A DNA stretch of 64,000 nt from Ectocarpus siliculosus (taxonomy: Eukaryota; Sar; Phaeophyceae; Ectocarpales; Ectocarpaceae): positions 3,216,381 to 3,280,380 of the forward strand of contig FN649748.1 of assembly GCA_000310025.1 (NCBI GenBank), written 5' to 3'. Below are positions 36,193 to 49,700 of the stretch, one piece after another (position 1 is the stretch's first letter; the number at the start of each line of letters is the position of its first letter). The notes below the pieces were generated by a model. It did not search any database. It was not told where the DNA came from and saw nothing but the letters and a program-made list of their open reading frames with translations. The position numbers and the translations under genes were made by a program.

Positions 36193-37599
36193 CTATGCGT
36201 AAGGGGACGAAAATGCGGTTGTCAACTATCTACACAGTCAGAACAATACACGTCCGACCACCGAACAGCGAGAGGGCGGCCTCGATGCCTTACGGAGCTC
36301 TGTGGTGTGTCTCTTCTGCGCGCCCAGCCAGGGAGACTGATTTGAGGTATTGATATACTACTCACGGTAGGTGTGTTGGATTTCAATTGCCGTCACCCAC
36401 CCATGCTGTTGATAATTTACAGTGACACGAAATGCTGCATCACTCGGCCCGTCAAAGGCAATTCCTGCTCGCAACTCAGTACAAAACGCCAACCAATGTC
36501 GAGGGTACATGCGGGGGTTACCCGTAGTTATGTACCGCTCTCAGGCAGGAGGCCAACTGATGTTTCTTTGTTACATGACATATACGTAGACCACACGCAT
36601 GTGCGTACATACAGCTAAATAGCTGACTTATATATCCGCAGCGGTTAGACAATACAGCACAGGCTCGGAACCCTCCCTCGGCAACAGCAGTCAGTCACAG
36701 CATAGAAAAAAACAAGGGCTGTCACGCGTGAATCTACCCACGGCTGAGGTGGTCATACATTGTCGCAGGGGCGGGGTTGGTAGGTGAAGCGTAGCCGCGG
36801 TCGCTTGTCTGTCCCTGTAGACCAGAATACGAGAGTTTCAGCGTGGTTGGGTTTTGGAGGTTACTAGGGTTAAGGATTGGCCCCCCGCCCCCCAATGGGG
36901 CTGTGGGCCAACATCCAGAACGGATGGTGGTGAGTGTCCGGGAGGAAGGGAAGAAGAAGAAGAAGGGGAGAGGATTTGTAAGGGCGGGAAGAAGGGACGG
37001 TGTTGGGAGAGGCAAGGAAGTGATGAAGAATTTCGGCACTCGACGAGCGCGCGGTCCTGTCGGGGATGAAAGGAACATGTCAGTCCGTAGTCTTGTCTAT
37101 CGGAATCGAAAAGCCGAAAAATGGAGGTATTGTACATTATGTACACAACGACGGAGAAGGCCGACGAGGAAGGTACGAAGAGAGGAAATTGCACCCCACG
37201 TTCGAAGTCGGTGTGAAAACCGCGGCAAGGATGGAGTGCGAAGGAAAAAAAAAAAAAACGGAGACGTCGACGTTTGCGTCGTGGAGCGATCCTTCTGTAT
37301 ATCCGCAGGTACTCACCAACGCAAGACGGGGAGGTTAAATACCCATCGTGAAAGTCAAAGCGCAGGTCATAGCTGCATATGACTCATGCGCGGAGAAGTT
37401 ACCACACGGAGACTTATCAACAAGAAGTTTGAAGGCCGGCTGAGAAGGTTTGAAAACACAAACACTTACGCGGCGACGATGGCAAGCGCAACGTCAAGAC
37501 TTCACAAGAAGAAAAGTGCATTCAAAAAAAGAAAAGGCCGGATGGCGACCTATGGCTCTCTCTCTCAGAATGAAGGGATTCCCACAATTTCCAACAGGG

Positions 37600-37672
37600 T
37601 AGTCCACAAGTATCGAGGAGGACGTCGGAACGGTTTTTTAATGTGGAGACAACAGCAACAACAACAACGATG
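37600..37672 (-). repeat. Dispersed repeat, copy 3 (inverted)
   Basis: On the minus strand it reads (GTT)n, gtctccacattaaaaaaccg and ttccgacgtcctcctcgata, matching the 5' part of the copy at 22281. Confidence 0.6.
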
Positions 37673-37849
37673 AAGGTCGACCCGTCCTGCGTCGTTCAGT
37701 GTAAAATGATAAATGCAAAAGGTGGACTGCGTGAAGATCCAGCGGTCTTTTTCGGCAGTGGCAAAGAAATATGCGACCACATGCCGCGAAAAAAAAAAAA
37801 GTTGAGCGGAATTACTCTATATTATAGTAAATAGAACACCGCCTTCTCT

Positions 37850-38010
37850 GTTGTTGCAGGTTTGCTTCCACAACCCGGGAGTCCAACCCACCTTGTATTT
37901 CGGCCTACAAGACTCCAATCGACACAAGCACCGGTAGAAGAGTGCGTGGGAGATGCCGTGACATCACAACTCCACTCTCCTACGACATCCATGTACAGTA
38001 GTACTGCTGT
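37850..38010 (+). repeat. Direct repeat, copy 1
   Basis: Shares gcctccacaac-like, cgacctacaagactccaatc, agtgcgtgg(g)agatg and ccgtgaca strings with 38285-38470, in order. Both copies end at a TACTGCTGT motif. Confidence 0.75.
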
Positions 38011-38284
38011 CGTTGTAGCATGCATGTGGAACATCTCCGAGGCGTCCTCCTGCGCGGTAACGACAACATGGCGAGAGCTGTACGTGTACCTGTCGTCGAC
38101 ACATGTGGCAGCCGCGCGATACACGAACGGATGTTTGCATCGCATTGTACTATGGTTCGCCGTGGCAAGAAGTATCCCATCCCGTTAGGTCGTTGCGGTA
38201 CTTGTAGCACGCGGACGTCGTTCGGCGTCTAGTCCATACTCAGTCTGCTGTAGCAAAAACACAGCAGCAGTAATCGAGCTATGC

Positions 38285-38470
38285 ATGAAAATTTTTGCTC
38301 TGGTTCACTTTTGCCTCCACAACACGAGAATCCCACTGCTGTATCTCGACCTACAAGACTCCAATCAACAAACCAGCACTGGCAGAAGTGCGTGGAAGAT
38401 GCTGTGACAGCACAACTAAGTCGACACCCGTACGACTTCCATGTAAAGTCGGCGTCTGGTCCATACTGCT
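38285..38470 (+). repeat. Direct repeat, copy 2
   Basis: Diverged partner of 37850-38010, about 430 bases downstream. Confidence 0.75.
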
Positions 38471-40773
38471 GTAGAAATTCAAAAATCGAGCCATTTTTTT
38501 TTATTTTTTTCCATACTAATAACAAGAAATGTGTCACGTCACGACGACCATCCTGTAAGTATATATATAACATGATTCTAGTCCGTGGAGGACTGTTCAC
38601 ATGTAGACCAACGTAGGAGGATTAGATAGCGTCACCCATCCCGCTCTCAAGCTCCCCGTTAGGCTGTCGTCGCGTGAAGGCTCGCAGCCGTTGGAATCCC
38701 AGCCATGCGAAGGCACTCCCTCGTTGGCGTGTAACGACATGATTTTCTGTACGTGTGCGCCGCAAGAAAACACGAACAGTTATTACAGATGTACCGGCGA
38801 AACCGGGCTTCAATCGACGTTGACCACAGCAGACCGCCACTGCCCAACCACTGCTGTTAGCTGGTGGTGAGATCCTCAGCGCGGTCGATCTCTTGCGTCT
38901 GCCTCTTGTTGCTCGTTCTTCATGGCCGTACGCTTCTCTCTGTCGCTCGGACCCGCTCTGAGTCTCTCGCGTTAATTAACTCCCCCTCTCTCCAGCTGTA
39001 GACTACACCAGTACTCTGCGTCTGCTCACCTCTCTCTTGCTCTCTCTCCGTATCGCTCTCGATGCCTCTCTGCCCCTTTCTTACTCACCCACCCTCCCTC
39101 TTTCTCTCCCTCTCCTTCTCTCTGCCTCTGGCTGAAGTCGCTCAGGTTGAGTAGGTCGAAAGCTGAAATGCACACCCCACACTCCCACCTCCCACCGGCT
39201 AAAGATATGCGGTGTATCTCGTAAGTTACGGTTCGGAGGGGCGCGGGGATCAAAAGGAGGATGTGCCGCATCCTGACGTGTTTCACCCATAGACACGTCT
39301 ACAATAGAGCTGTGACTTCTAGACAGTAGCTTGGCCTACACCGGTGGCCCTGTCCAGGCAAGCTTTCGGGCATCCCCCAACTAGGATGGCCACTGTAGCG
39401 GTATGCGGAGACCTCTCCGAAGTAGACACATGAAGGAAAATGGGAAACAGTAGTGCGCGCATGCTGTGACGACAAGCATATTTGATTGTCGTTCGACCCG
39501 ATTGTCTCTGCGACAGATGACGATGCCGCAGGTGCTGGACAGTTAGGTCGTCGCACTATGGATACAGTACTCTGTTGGGGTGTGATGCCGGTGGGGAGGA
39601 CAACGGTGTGGATCATATTCGCCTTGTGACGTCGCGCAATGGCGAGCGTATTCTCCCACTACAGACTAGTATTAGTCTTTGCACGTGTGCAAAATCGCTC
39701 CGTACACCCAGCGATTAGTCTGCCCGCCCCCCGGGCTGCGCCGTTACTAAGCAAGAAAAGTAAGTTGGTAATCCAATGCTTTACCCGGTCTCACGAGGCC
39801 CGCAGTTCCTAGATGCTTCTCTTTGCGAAACCGATGGGATACAGTAGTACATATGATAGTGCACAGCAGTCAGAGGTGTAAACTACAGCAGTTCTCTCCA
39901 CCTTCTATTTTCATCGAGAAATACACGTATCCGTGAAGCATCGGCTCCAAAGTACGCCCCCTCTCCACGCTTTACAAAGCCTCCTCTTCCAAACACTCCA
40001 AAGTCCAAAGCACCAGCAGAAACACCAATGCTTGAAATGGTAGGGGCAGTCATCGCAGCGTGTCTGATCAGGAAGCCCAGTGCTCACTCCTGTACAGGCC
40101 AAAAAGCCACGTGACAGGACAACCGTGTCATTTACGCCCTTTGAACCGCATTAGGTTGGCTACTCGTCCCAACGGAACACCAAAGCAAGCGCGGAAATTC
40201 AGCGCAAACACCTCAAGCCGTGGTTACTCTTACGATTAGGCACGGAACTGAACTGCTTCAGGCTATCGGCAGCTGTAGTAGGCACACCCAAAACGAAATC
40301 CCGATCCTTTCGAAGATCAACCAATTGATACAATTTGCACACACGCACACAACGACAAAAACTGCACCGAACGCCCACTGAAGATATATATTACTCTCAC
40401 GCTTAGAATCCGGCTCATGGCCACAACGATCAACACATAGTACACAAGAATATGACTGAATCCCCCAAAGGGGCTCTACGGTCTGGGCGAGACTGGCCAA
40501 AGACAGGACCTTTGCTCTTACGCCGAGAGGTATGCGCTAGCCTGCAGGGCATCGATAACCACTCCCAGAAGCGGCAGCTACGCGATTGTGCGCACCCCCC
40601 AGATCCCGTCCAAAACTGCAACATGCGCGGCGTCCCGCGACCTGTAAATCCGCTCATCAAACCATGCTAGACTCGCGAAACACTAAAAGCACACAACAAA
40701 GACAAGGAACCAGACTGCACTTACCACACCTTCCACAAACAGATTTTTCGCAACGTCAACCGCCGCGTCTCGT

Positions 40774-43700
40774 TCAGGCAACACGCAAGCTCTTAAGCAT
40801 GAGGCTAATGAGCACTTCGATGCTATCTTCTGTGATCACAACGTCCGAACTTCGCATATACCGGCGGCATACGTACCACTTCATGCACTGTTCCACGGAC
40901 GGCCACGACCAAAACGCGAACGGCAACAACGGCGGGCTCTCCGAATACGCGTAACGGAGGCCCATGCTCTGAGCCATCGGTGCATAGCCTTTCTTGTAGT
41001 ACTTGTGCGGGTACACCTCAAAGAGAAGCGAGCCGGGCGCCATGAACAGGGATAGCATCGACTGCGACGTCAACGACGGGGAGGAGGGGGGGGGGGGGGG
41101 ATCGGAGGATGTGTTGAGTGATTTTATCGCAGAAAGCGAGAACCTGAAGCTATGCGGCATTATTGTGGCCGTGTATCCTATCAGGAAGGCAGTCAGTCGG
41201 ACGGTTGGGGCTGGTCCAGAAGGCCAACACTCAAAACTAGGTACTTAGTATTTTTGTAGAGAAAACAAGGGTTCCAATCACGAAAATGCATGTGCTAGAA
41301 CCCTAAATCACCTACGGGACAGCCCAAGTACACTCCCCGTTGGTTTTGTTACCGACCATACAACGGCCGAGGATTGCGCAAAACAAGAGACAGTTCAGCG
41401 GCGGCTCGTTTCGCAGGGGAGATTGCAGTTGCGTGCGTCCTGACATGAAGAAGCTTTCCCAAATAGTCAAAAGCTTCCACGAGAACCTGGTTGGATTGTA
41501 ACCGCCTGATCGCGGCCTCTTGAAGGGAACCACTCCTGTGTCGTGGGCGGAACAGCTAGCCATGCCGTGAAGAAATGCCAGACCCAACACTGTCCTGAAC
41601 AAGTCCCGCATGCTAAGGGACTATGTTCGTATCAAGCTTCGTTTCAGCAGTCTGATTTCAACACACACAAAAAAAAAATAACTAACGTTGACAAACGCAC
41701 CTGGAACCCGTGCGCTGTCAAGAGGATGTCCGCCCCCGCCAGTTCCTGCACGAGTTCGCAAGGGTGTCGCTCGTCGTCGTGGATGATCTCCTTAACGGCC
41801 CACCCGAGGTGCCCCAACCGGATCCAAAGCTCATCCATTAGCTGCAGGAACGGTCGTTGTTTTGGTGTGAAATACAACATAGCGGGCGAGAGAAAGCGGA
41901 CACGGTTTGATATGAGATACGAGAAGGGGGGGGGGGGGGTGTACTCATAGTCGTGCATGCCGTAGTCGTTAGACCATTGACCTCGCATCCCTACAAAGCC
42001 GGGACGGAGCACGCCGGGTTCTCACCGGACCAGGCTCTCACATCACCAAGCGCGAAGCACCGTGAGGTATTTGGCGAGTCGCATGAAGGGTGAGCTGCAT
42101 CCTGCTAAGGGTGTTCGGCATCTTGTGCTTACTTCCTTGCGTACGGATGACAGCTACGTATGACTTAATTTATTTTCTGGTGCTTTCACTTCCAGAGACA
42201 GTTATAAGCACTGTGTAACTGCCTCGAGGGTGCTTGACCATTTTAACACAACGTGGTGCCATCATCCCCCGTTGCGCGGAGTGAGGGTTCTCCACCCCGC
42301 ACAACATGATCTACTCGACCACCATTACGGTTACCGCCAAAAAAAAAAACGAGGTAAAAAAAAAAAAACGGTAACCTGGTTGCCGACTTCACGAAGTGAA
42401 TTGGCTTGTTTTACAACGTCGGTGCCAAGCGACGAAAACCCAATCCCGATGGCAAACACCGAGCGGGGGGGGGGGGGGGGGGAAGCCCTTCCTTTACCCC
42501 TGCTCCGAAATTTTTTTAAAAGGGTAAAATAATTTTTTCCCCCATTTGGGAACATAAAAATACCTTTTTTCGGGATTTTCCCCCTAACAACCCAATAGGC
42601 TCCCGGTTTCCAAAAAGGTTTAAAAACCCCTTTCCGGAAAATTTTCCAAAAGGGGACCTGCTTTTTCAAAATTTTTCCCCCCGGGGGGTACAAATGGTCC
42701 CTGGCCCCATCCACAAAAAAAAAAAAAAAGGGGGCTTGCCAAAAGGGGAAAAAAAACCCCAAAACCTTTTTCGTGGGGGGACCCAAGAAAATCCCTCCCT
42801 TTCATGGGGGGGGGGTTTTCGGGCCCTCCCCCCCCGGGGGGATAATCCCCCCCGGGGGTAAATACTATTCCGGGAAAAGGGANNNNNNNNNNNNNNNNNN
42901 NNNNNNNNNNNNNNNNNNNNNNNNNNNNNNNNNNNNNNNNNNNNNNNNNNNNNNNNNNNNNNNNNNNNNNNNNNNNNNNNNNCCCCAAAAAAACCGGGAA
43001 GGGCCAAGCCGGGTTTTTCCCGGGCCCGGGTTTCCAAACCCCAAGGGGGAAACCCCCGGAGACTTTTGGGCGGGCCCCAAAAGGGGGGGGTTCCACCATT
43101 TCAAGGGTTTTGGGCATTAGGGATTTTTCACAGGAGCAAGGGCCCACAGTTAGTTGAGGATTAATTTTTTTTTGGGGGGTTTTCGCTCCCACAAAGATTA
43201 AAACGCGAGGTAAATTCCACCGGGGGGGTGACCCCTTTTAACAAAAAGGGGGGCCCTGACTCCCCTCAGGGGGGGGATCACGTTTTCCCCCCCCCCCACA
43301 CATTACATTCGTAGCCCCCCGTAGACGCACCCCCAAAAAAAAAAAGAGGGGAAAAAAAAAAAAAGGGATCCCGGGGTGGCCAGCCCCGGGAGGTAATTGG
43401 AATTTTTTTAAAAGCTGGGGCCCAGGGACGAAAACCCCATTCCGGAGGCCAACCCCGGGGGGGGGGGGGGGGGGGGGCGAGCGCATGCCTTAGCCCGTGC
43501 TCGGAACTCTGTTCAGAGGTGTAAAGTAATGTCTTCACCAATCTGGGAGCATAGAAGTACGTCTTTGCGGCATTATCCGCGTAGCAACACAGTAGGCTCC
43601 CGGTTCACAAGAGGCTTACAATACCCGTTCCGGAAAATTCTCAGAACGGGGACGTGCTATTCAAGAGTTTTCAGCCGTGGTGGTACAAGTGGTCGTGACA

Positions 43701-46700
43701 CGATCAACAAAAAACAAAGAAAAGGGAGCTAGCAAAAAGGTGAAAACAAGCACGATACACTTCTGCGTGCGGGGACCGAGGACAATCACTCGCTTCAATG
43801 GGGGGGGTGTTTCGGGTCCATCCCCGCCGGTGGGCATAATCCCCGCAGGGAGTAAGTACTATGCGGTGAGATGGGATGCGTTGGATGTTGTACAGTCAGT
43901 CAACACCTGCAGACAAAATAGGAAAAGCCTTAGATCCCCAGGTGCCTGAGCGGAAGCAGTCGACGACTCGTTCGAGGCCACCCTTCTGGATGCAAAACGC
44001 CGACGATTCCGATCCTTAGCCAGATGGTGCAACGCAATACATGACGAGGTTGACATCCATACGACAAGAGGTACAACTGCCGCAACGCGGACTCGAGCCA
44101 TACTCAAGGGACCTACGGACATAACATTCAATTTCTTGTCAATGGCATACCTCAAGAAGAAAAGAAAAAAAAACGGCGGGGTATACGAAACTGGGGCCGT
44201 ATACAGCTGCTGTAGATTGCTCTAGAATGCATGTAGTGAACCGCGACACGATCATTATCCCTGGCGCGCCATCTGGGATCGGAGCCAAGCACAGCTAATG
44301 CACATACGAAGGGCAACACACAACGTATGCCGTGGAACCGAGCAATTACGCACAACCACAACGCGCAAAAGCAAGGCGTAGACTATGCGCTTCGGTAAGA
44401 AGGACTCACCTCCTCTGTCTTGAGCAACTTGCGGTCGCGATCTCTCTGGTAGATGACTAGCTTTCGAGGCTCGGGTTGACGCTTCTTTGCCCCCGCGCGA
44501 AACCCTCTGCCGCCTCCCGCGAACCCCCGCTCCGGCCCCCCGACCACCGTCGCGTACAGACCGCGCGACCCTCTCCCCCCCGCCCCCCGGAATTCGTCAC
44601 CACCGGCGCCTGCTGGCAGCGGTGAGACGAGGCCTCCCGTGCCCTCATCCCCGTCATCAACCCCTTTCTTCCCCTCCTCCTCTTGTCGCTCCTCCTCCTC
44701 CTCCTCCTCCTTCCTTAGCCAAGCGATGGGGCAGAAGCTATCCAACGCTCGCAAGAGCTCCCGCGGGTCTTCTTCCTCCGGAAACCACTTGTCTCTCTTC
44801 TGTCCCCAGTCCCCAACGGTGTCCACGAACTTCACGCACTCCCGCGCCCCCCCTCCCCTCCCCTCAATAGCAACGTCTTCGGCACCTCCCCCATCCCATC
44901 GCCGGACCGGCGACAACGGTGCCGATACGGCTAGCCGGTCGGGTAACGGTTGCTCGGTAGACACAACGAACTGACTCATGTACCCGATTTCGTCCAAATG
45001 CAAGACCCCAGTCTGTCCAGGTCGAGGGCTATCGCCGATCTCGCTACTACTACTACTACCGCCACGCAACGCCTTAGCCCCCGCCCCCGCTCCCCCGCCG
45101 CCGCTCTTGCTGCTAGAGGGAGCAGCGTAGGAAAACGACGCGTGGTTGCCGTCCACAAAGTGAACGTCGCGCACGCCTACGCTCGACAGCCCGGCGGCGA
45201 CCAGCAGCCTAGTCATCGGCGATAGTCTGGAGTTCCAGGATGTGTCCGAGTCCTGCCGATGCCCAAAACAGAGCAACAGGAAGACATGATTGTACTTGTA
45301 TCATCGGAAGCTGGTAGCGTAGCCTTTCAATTTCATTACAATCGTCCAAAGGGTCTCTCCGTGATCATCGCACGACGAGTGTCGCTTGGAGCCAAAAGGC
45401 GAAGCACGTGTATATTTGTATTTGGTATGTATTACAAGGTTCCCCCGGGAGTTAGGTGAAATGCCTCCCGGGGGCGACGCTAGAGGACATGGCCAATCAA
45501 TGCCATCGCGGTCGCAAGGTCGGCCGTCATAACGTTCGGTAGTGTCAGTTTGCGTGCAACCTGCATACTAATTTGCCTGGAATGTGATCACGTGCGGGGT
45601 ATTTTCTCCCGCCGTGACTTTTCGCCTTGTGCACGAGTGTGTGCCTTTAGGCTAGCGGCGCCTTTGCTGCAGGTAGGTCCTACTGCTGTTATCCGCTGCG
45701 GTTGATCGCTTACTCTTCGTGTGTGATCGTGGTTCCCATGTTCTGTGGGACGTTCACGCAAACACCAACAACGGATCAAAGGAACGCTTAACGTGCCCAA
45801 GAACAGTCGCAGATGTAGACTGCTAAACAGGACCACAACTTCTATATTTGAATTTTTCGATTTTTTCGGAATTGAAATCGAAGTGACCGCTGCCAGACTT
45901 GTGCAATAGGACTTCTGTGTCGCGTGGTGTGTTCCCATGAGCAACATCAAGTGTCTTGGTCCCCGCTGCGGTACACATGCGCCAGTTGCTGTGTGGTGGG
46001 TGTGTACACAACAATCACAGCAGCTGCGTGGGCGCGTGGGCGCGTGGCGCGTGGCGCGGAGCAAAAAACAAACCTGCTTTCAGTTTTCATCCCAACAGAG
46101 GAGGCTTTCATGGTTCGGATTCCTAACCCCTGAAAAAAGAGCCAATCTCAGCGACTTTAGGCCGCCCTAACGCGCACCACCGGTGTCTCGCGAGCCCCAC
46201 GCGTAACGGGGAATGTACCGACGGCTCCTCTGCGTGCCATGCAGAAGAAAGTGCGAGAAAAAACGCTGTCCCACCGGAGAAAATTGAAGGTGACCACCCC
46301 AAAAGCCGAAATGCTACATATCATGTCACGTGTATGTTTGTGTCATACACTCTGTGGTGGTACTCCGTGCGAAACTGTCCCCCCACGCAAGGCATATTAT
46401 AATGGCGCAAAACCACCATTACTTTCGCAGAAGCATGCACCAGAACGCGGATACGAAGTACGCCGTATAGGTATCTCGGGGCTGAGAGGGTACTGCTGCA
46501 ACAACAGAATGGCGGCACTGTTGTGTGTCGATATTTCACGTGCAGTGCGCGCAGCGTGGCTCCTGTACCCCCCTCTCTGTTCTAAGTGGTGCATCTTTAC
46601 GGTATCAAGATGCGGGTGTCAACTTGCGCAGCCCCCTTCCGTCCAAAGTCCAAAGCTCTTCTCTTACTGTACACACACCTTCACGTACACATCCGTCCCG

Positions 46701-49700
46701 GACATGCCGGCAAAATGCTCCTTGAACTCCGACCTCCGCCCGATGAAGCACTCCGCCACGTGAAACCAATGGCTCGCTGATTCGATTCGCATTATTCCGG
46801 AGGAGGCAGCACATTGGGTATGACAGAAGAAAAATAGGGTTACGGCGGGCAGCGTCTTGTCTTGAGAATATTGTCCGCTTGAGCGCGTGCTTGGGACGAT
46901 TCGATGCATCACAAAAGCGTGGAGTGTTAAAATGGTGGTACTGTGCTAGGGCAAGCGAAATCACTTCCGTCGCCGCGGCAGGGTACAATATCTAAGGGGG
47001 CCCACTGGACGGTACTAGGTGGTGCATCTGAAAAACGCAGATTGTAGAAATAGGAAATAGCCCGTATTGATCGACACCTTCTTTTACAGGGTGGGCAGCA
47101 CATACACAGTAGAGGCAACTTATGGGGGGCCGCTGGACGGTACATATTGCCCGTATTGATCGACCCTCTTTACAGGTTCGGCAGCACACAAACAGTAGAG
47201 GCTTCAGACATGCATCAGACGTTAGCCCACATCTTTGCTAGGCAAGCACCAAGCAAACATCTACAGCAGTCGCCAATGTCGTACAGGCGTACCTCACTGA
47301 CTGCTGTATTCTTGTGCAAACATCAATACAAAGGATGGCACGTGACATGATGGTACCGAGCGCCGAAGCTACAGCAGTATCTACTCAGGGAGAACGAGGC
47401 TTTTCACTTTTCAAGGACAGATCGATGGGAGGAGGTATTGCATGGAAGGAATCATTAATGGTCGTCCCCTTTGCGTGACAACGCTTGGCAACATGAGACG
47501 CTCTCCGCTTTGTCTTCTTCGTCTACAGCAAATGGGTACTGCTGTAAGTGCATACACAGACGAGAGGAGAGCACGTGGATTATGACCAGCAGGCACCCAC
47601 CTTGCCACGCCTCGAAACCTCGCTCAATGAGTCAGCGACGCCGATTCGTGTAAAGCAGAGAGAGCTTGCTGCCAACGTTGACGGCTGAACCTAATGAATC
47701 ACTCTATTTGTAGTGCTGGTAGCTGGCAGCGATCACTTCACGCGATGAAAAAGGTGCTCCCGCCAACAAGTGGCTAATTCCACCGCACTGGAAAAACCAG
47801 GAAAAATAATGGACTTGTTTGTTATAAGTCCGTAATCGCATCATTGGACCGTCATTCGCAGTCCGACTATAGCATAGACAACTCCAAAGAGGGCCACATG
47901 AGACCCATTCGCTTCGCTTGTATCAACGTCATGCCTGTTCTGACCTGCTTCATGATTCGGTTGCGTACGCATCCTTGGAACTACAAAGCAACTAGAAGTA
48001 CTTGTACTGCTGTTCTGCGCGTTTTTGCACAACGCTTGTTCTCGGAAGCGGCGCGGTGGTCGAAACCGACAACTATTTGAGGACATTTTAACCCTTACAC
48101 GTGACTACAGGCCGATTCAGCTCCGTTCTCAGCTCCGATCACTTTGGGTGCCGAAATATCGCCGTTGTGCCTCGGCTAAGAGCAAAAAAACTACATAGAG
48201 ACCAGCAGGGAGACACAGGCAGCCCACCCCAAAAGCATGCTTATCAGCAAGGCGCACAGGACTCACATACCGTATATGACACAAGATAACACACCTACAT
48301 AAGAAAGCACACCCCCCACAGAATACGACACCCCGGTGATGGTTTTGGGCGCTTCTGACAAACCATCGATTTATCACCGGGGGTACATAAGATAACACAC
48401 CCCGGTGATATTTTTAGTTACGCCGCATATAGTCACGGGCCCCCTCCTTCTTTATCACCGGGGTGCAGCATCTGCCCTGGGCAATCACACACACAACCAC
48501 GTCAGCTGTGTGTGTGGAAATACCCCGCATGGAGATCCCCAACAACATGAACGTGCAGGCAGAGCAGAATGTAGCCGCAAGTACCAAGTAAACGTTTTTG
48601 TGAGGGGGGCAGGAAGGATGGCGCACGCAGTCTGTGGCCACCGCCAATCATCGTATCGGTCGAGGTACCTTCGATTTAAATTTTTTTCTTGCTCGATTCA
48701 AGCCCGTATTTTGTTTCAAACTTTTTTTGGCGATGAGAGGGTTGAGTTATCGCCGAGGTCATGCGCTCAGGAGTTTCGTCACCTCGGTTGAGCCCCTTTG
48801 TTTTTCCACGCCCCTTTAGGTAGGTCCCTACACTGCACGTGTACGTGCAGGCATGGCTATCACACCCCCTTTTATCGCACCCCCTCATTTATCACACCCC
48901 AAAGCACACGCTGTGGCTGTTGGGACGTGCTACAGTATCACACCCCCTTTCATCACACCCCCAAACACACGCTGTGGGTGTTCGGACGCGCTATCATACC
49001 CCCTTAGGGGCCCCTGCGAGCTGCATTTTATCACCCGGGGTACACAAGATAACACCCCCCCCCCCACAGGATACCACACCCACCCGGTGATAATATTTTC
49101 AATCCAAAATGTTATCACCGGGGTGTGTTTTCTTGTGTCATATACGGTAGTACAACACTATTCACCCATGCCTCATCTCTCTGACGTGGGGCAGATATCC
49201 TTTCCAGATCCAATCTACTGCCTATACCGGTATTGCTGTAGTCAAAGATTCAAACGCACAATACCACCGGAGAGGGTACATACAGCACCCTGAACATGTG
49301 ATCAACCCGGTGCCGCATCCGCGGGGGAGAGCAGAGAAAGCGCACACCGGAGCCGATGCTAACGTACTGCCTAGGTGCTTGATGTTGTTGTGGTTGCAGT
49401 GCGTGTGGTTCCCAGTACTGGGGGTGAAGGGTGGTTCGTCTGCTGTGTGCAAAATTTCGCTCAAAGGCAAGGGTTTTCGGGACTACAGCGCCGATCACAG
49501 CTCCGATCACAGCTCTCTACTCGTACAGAATTATAAAATTTATCACGATTTTTATGCATTTTGTGCGATAGTGGATGATGGTCTCGATTCTCTGATGAGC
49601 GGGCCATTTTTTTCGTCGATCTGGCGCTTCTGTGAGGCGGTTTCCCGTCATCGTCTTCGCATCTAGCGCCGCTAGCATATACATGCGCTTGCCCTATGCT

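Larger units (their letters stand above)
36193..40773. other. Stretch without a recognised gene
   Basis: Lies between the kinase 5' end and the glycosyltransferase 3' end, which face away from each other only in part since both are on the - strand. Contents: an A/G-rich block (36940-37260), a repeat copy at 37600-37672, a direct duplication (37850-38010 and 38285-38470), CT-rich sequence at 38930-39130, and no frame with domain-like content. Upstream exons of the kinase could be hidden here. Confidence 0.5.

Noticed and set aside
36843-37382. Lys/Arg-rich plus-strand ORF
   Set aside because: Open because of A/G-biased composition; no domain, no splice support, and overlapped by equally long ORFs in other frames.
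42331-43541. Gly/Pro/Phe-rich ORFs around the second gap
   Set aside because: They come from smeared low-quality sequence that duplicates both flanks.
43905-44099. Minus-strand ORF starting MARVRVAAVVPLVVW that looks like a signal anchor
   Set aside because: It lies inside the glycosyltransferase intron; the exons on either side (45252-44410 and 41841-41701) join directly in phase 0, and a better anchor exists at 50.5 kb.
48268-49149. TATCACCGGGG boxes as bacterial-type operators
   Set aside because: They lie inside an element with terminal inverted repeats in eukaryotic intron sequence.
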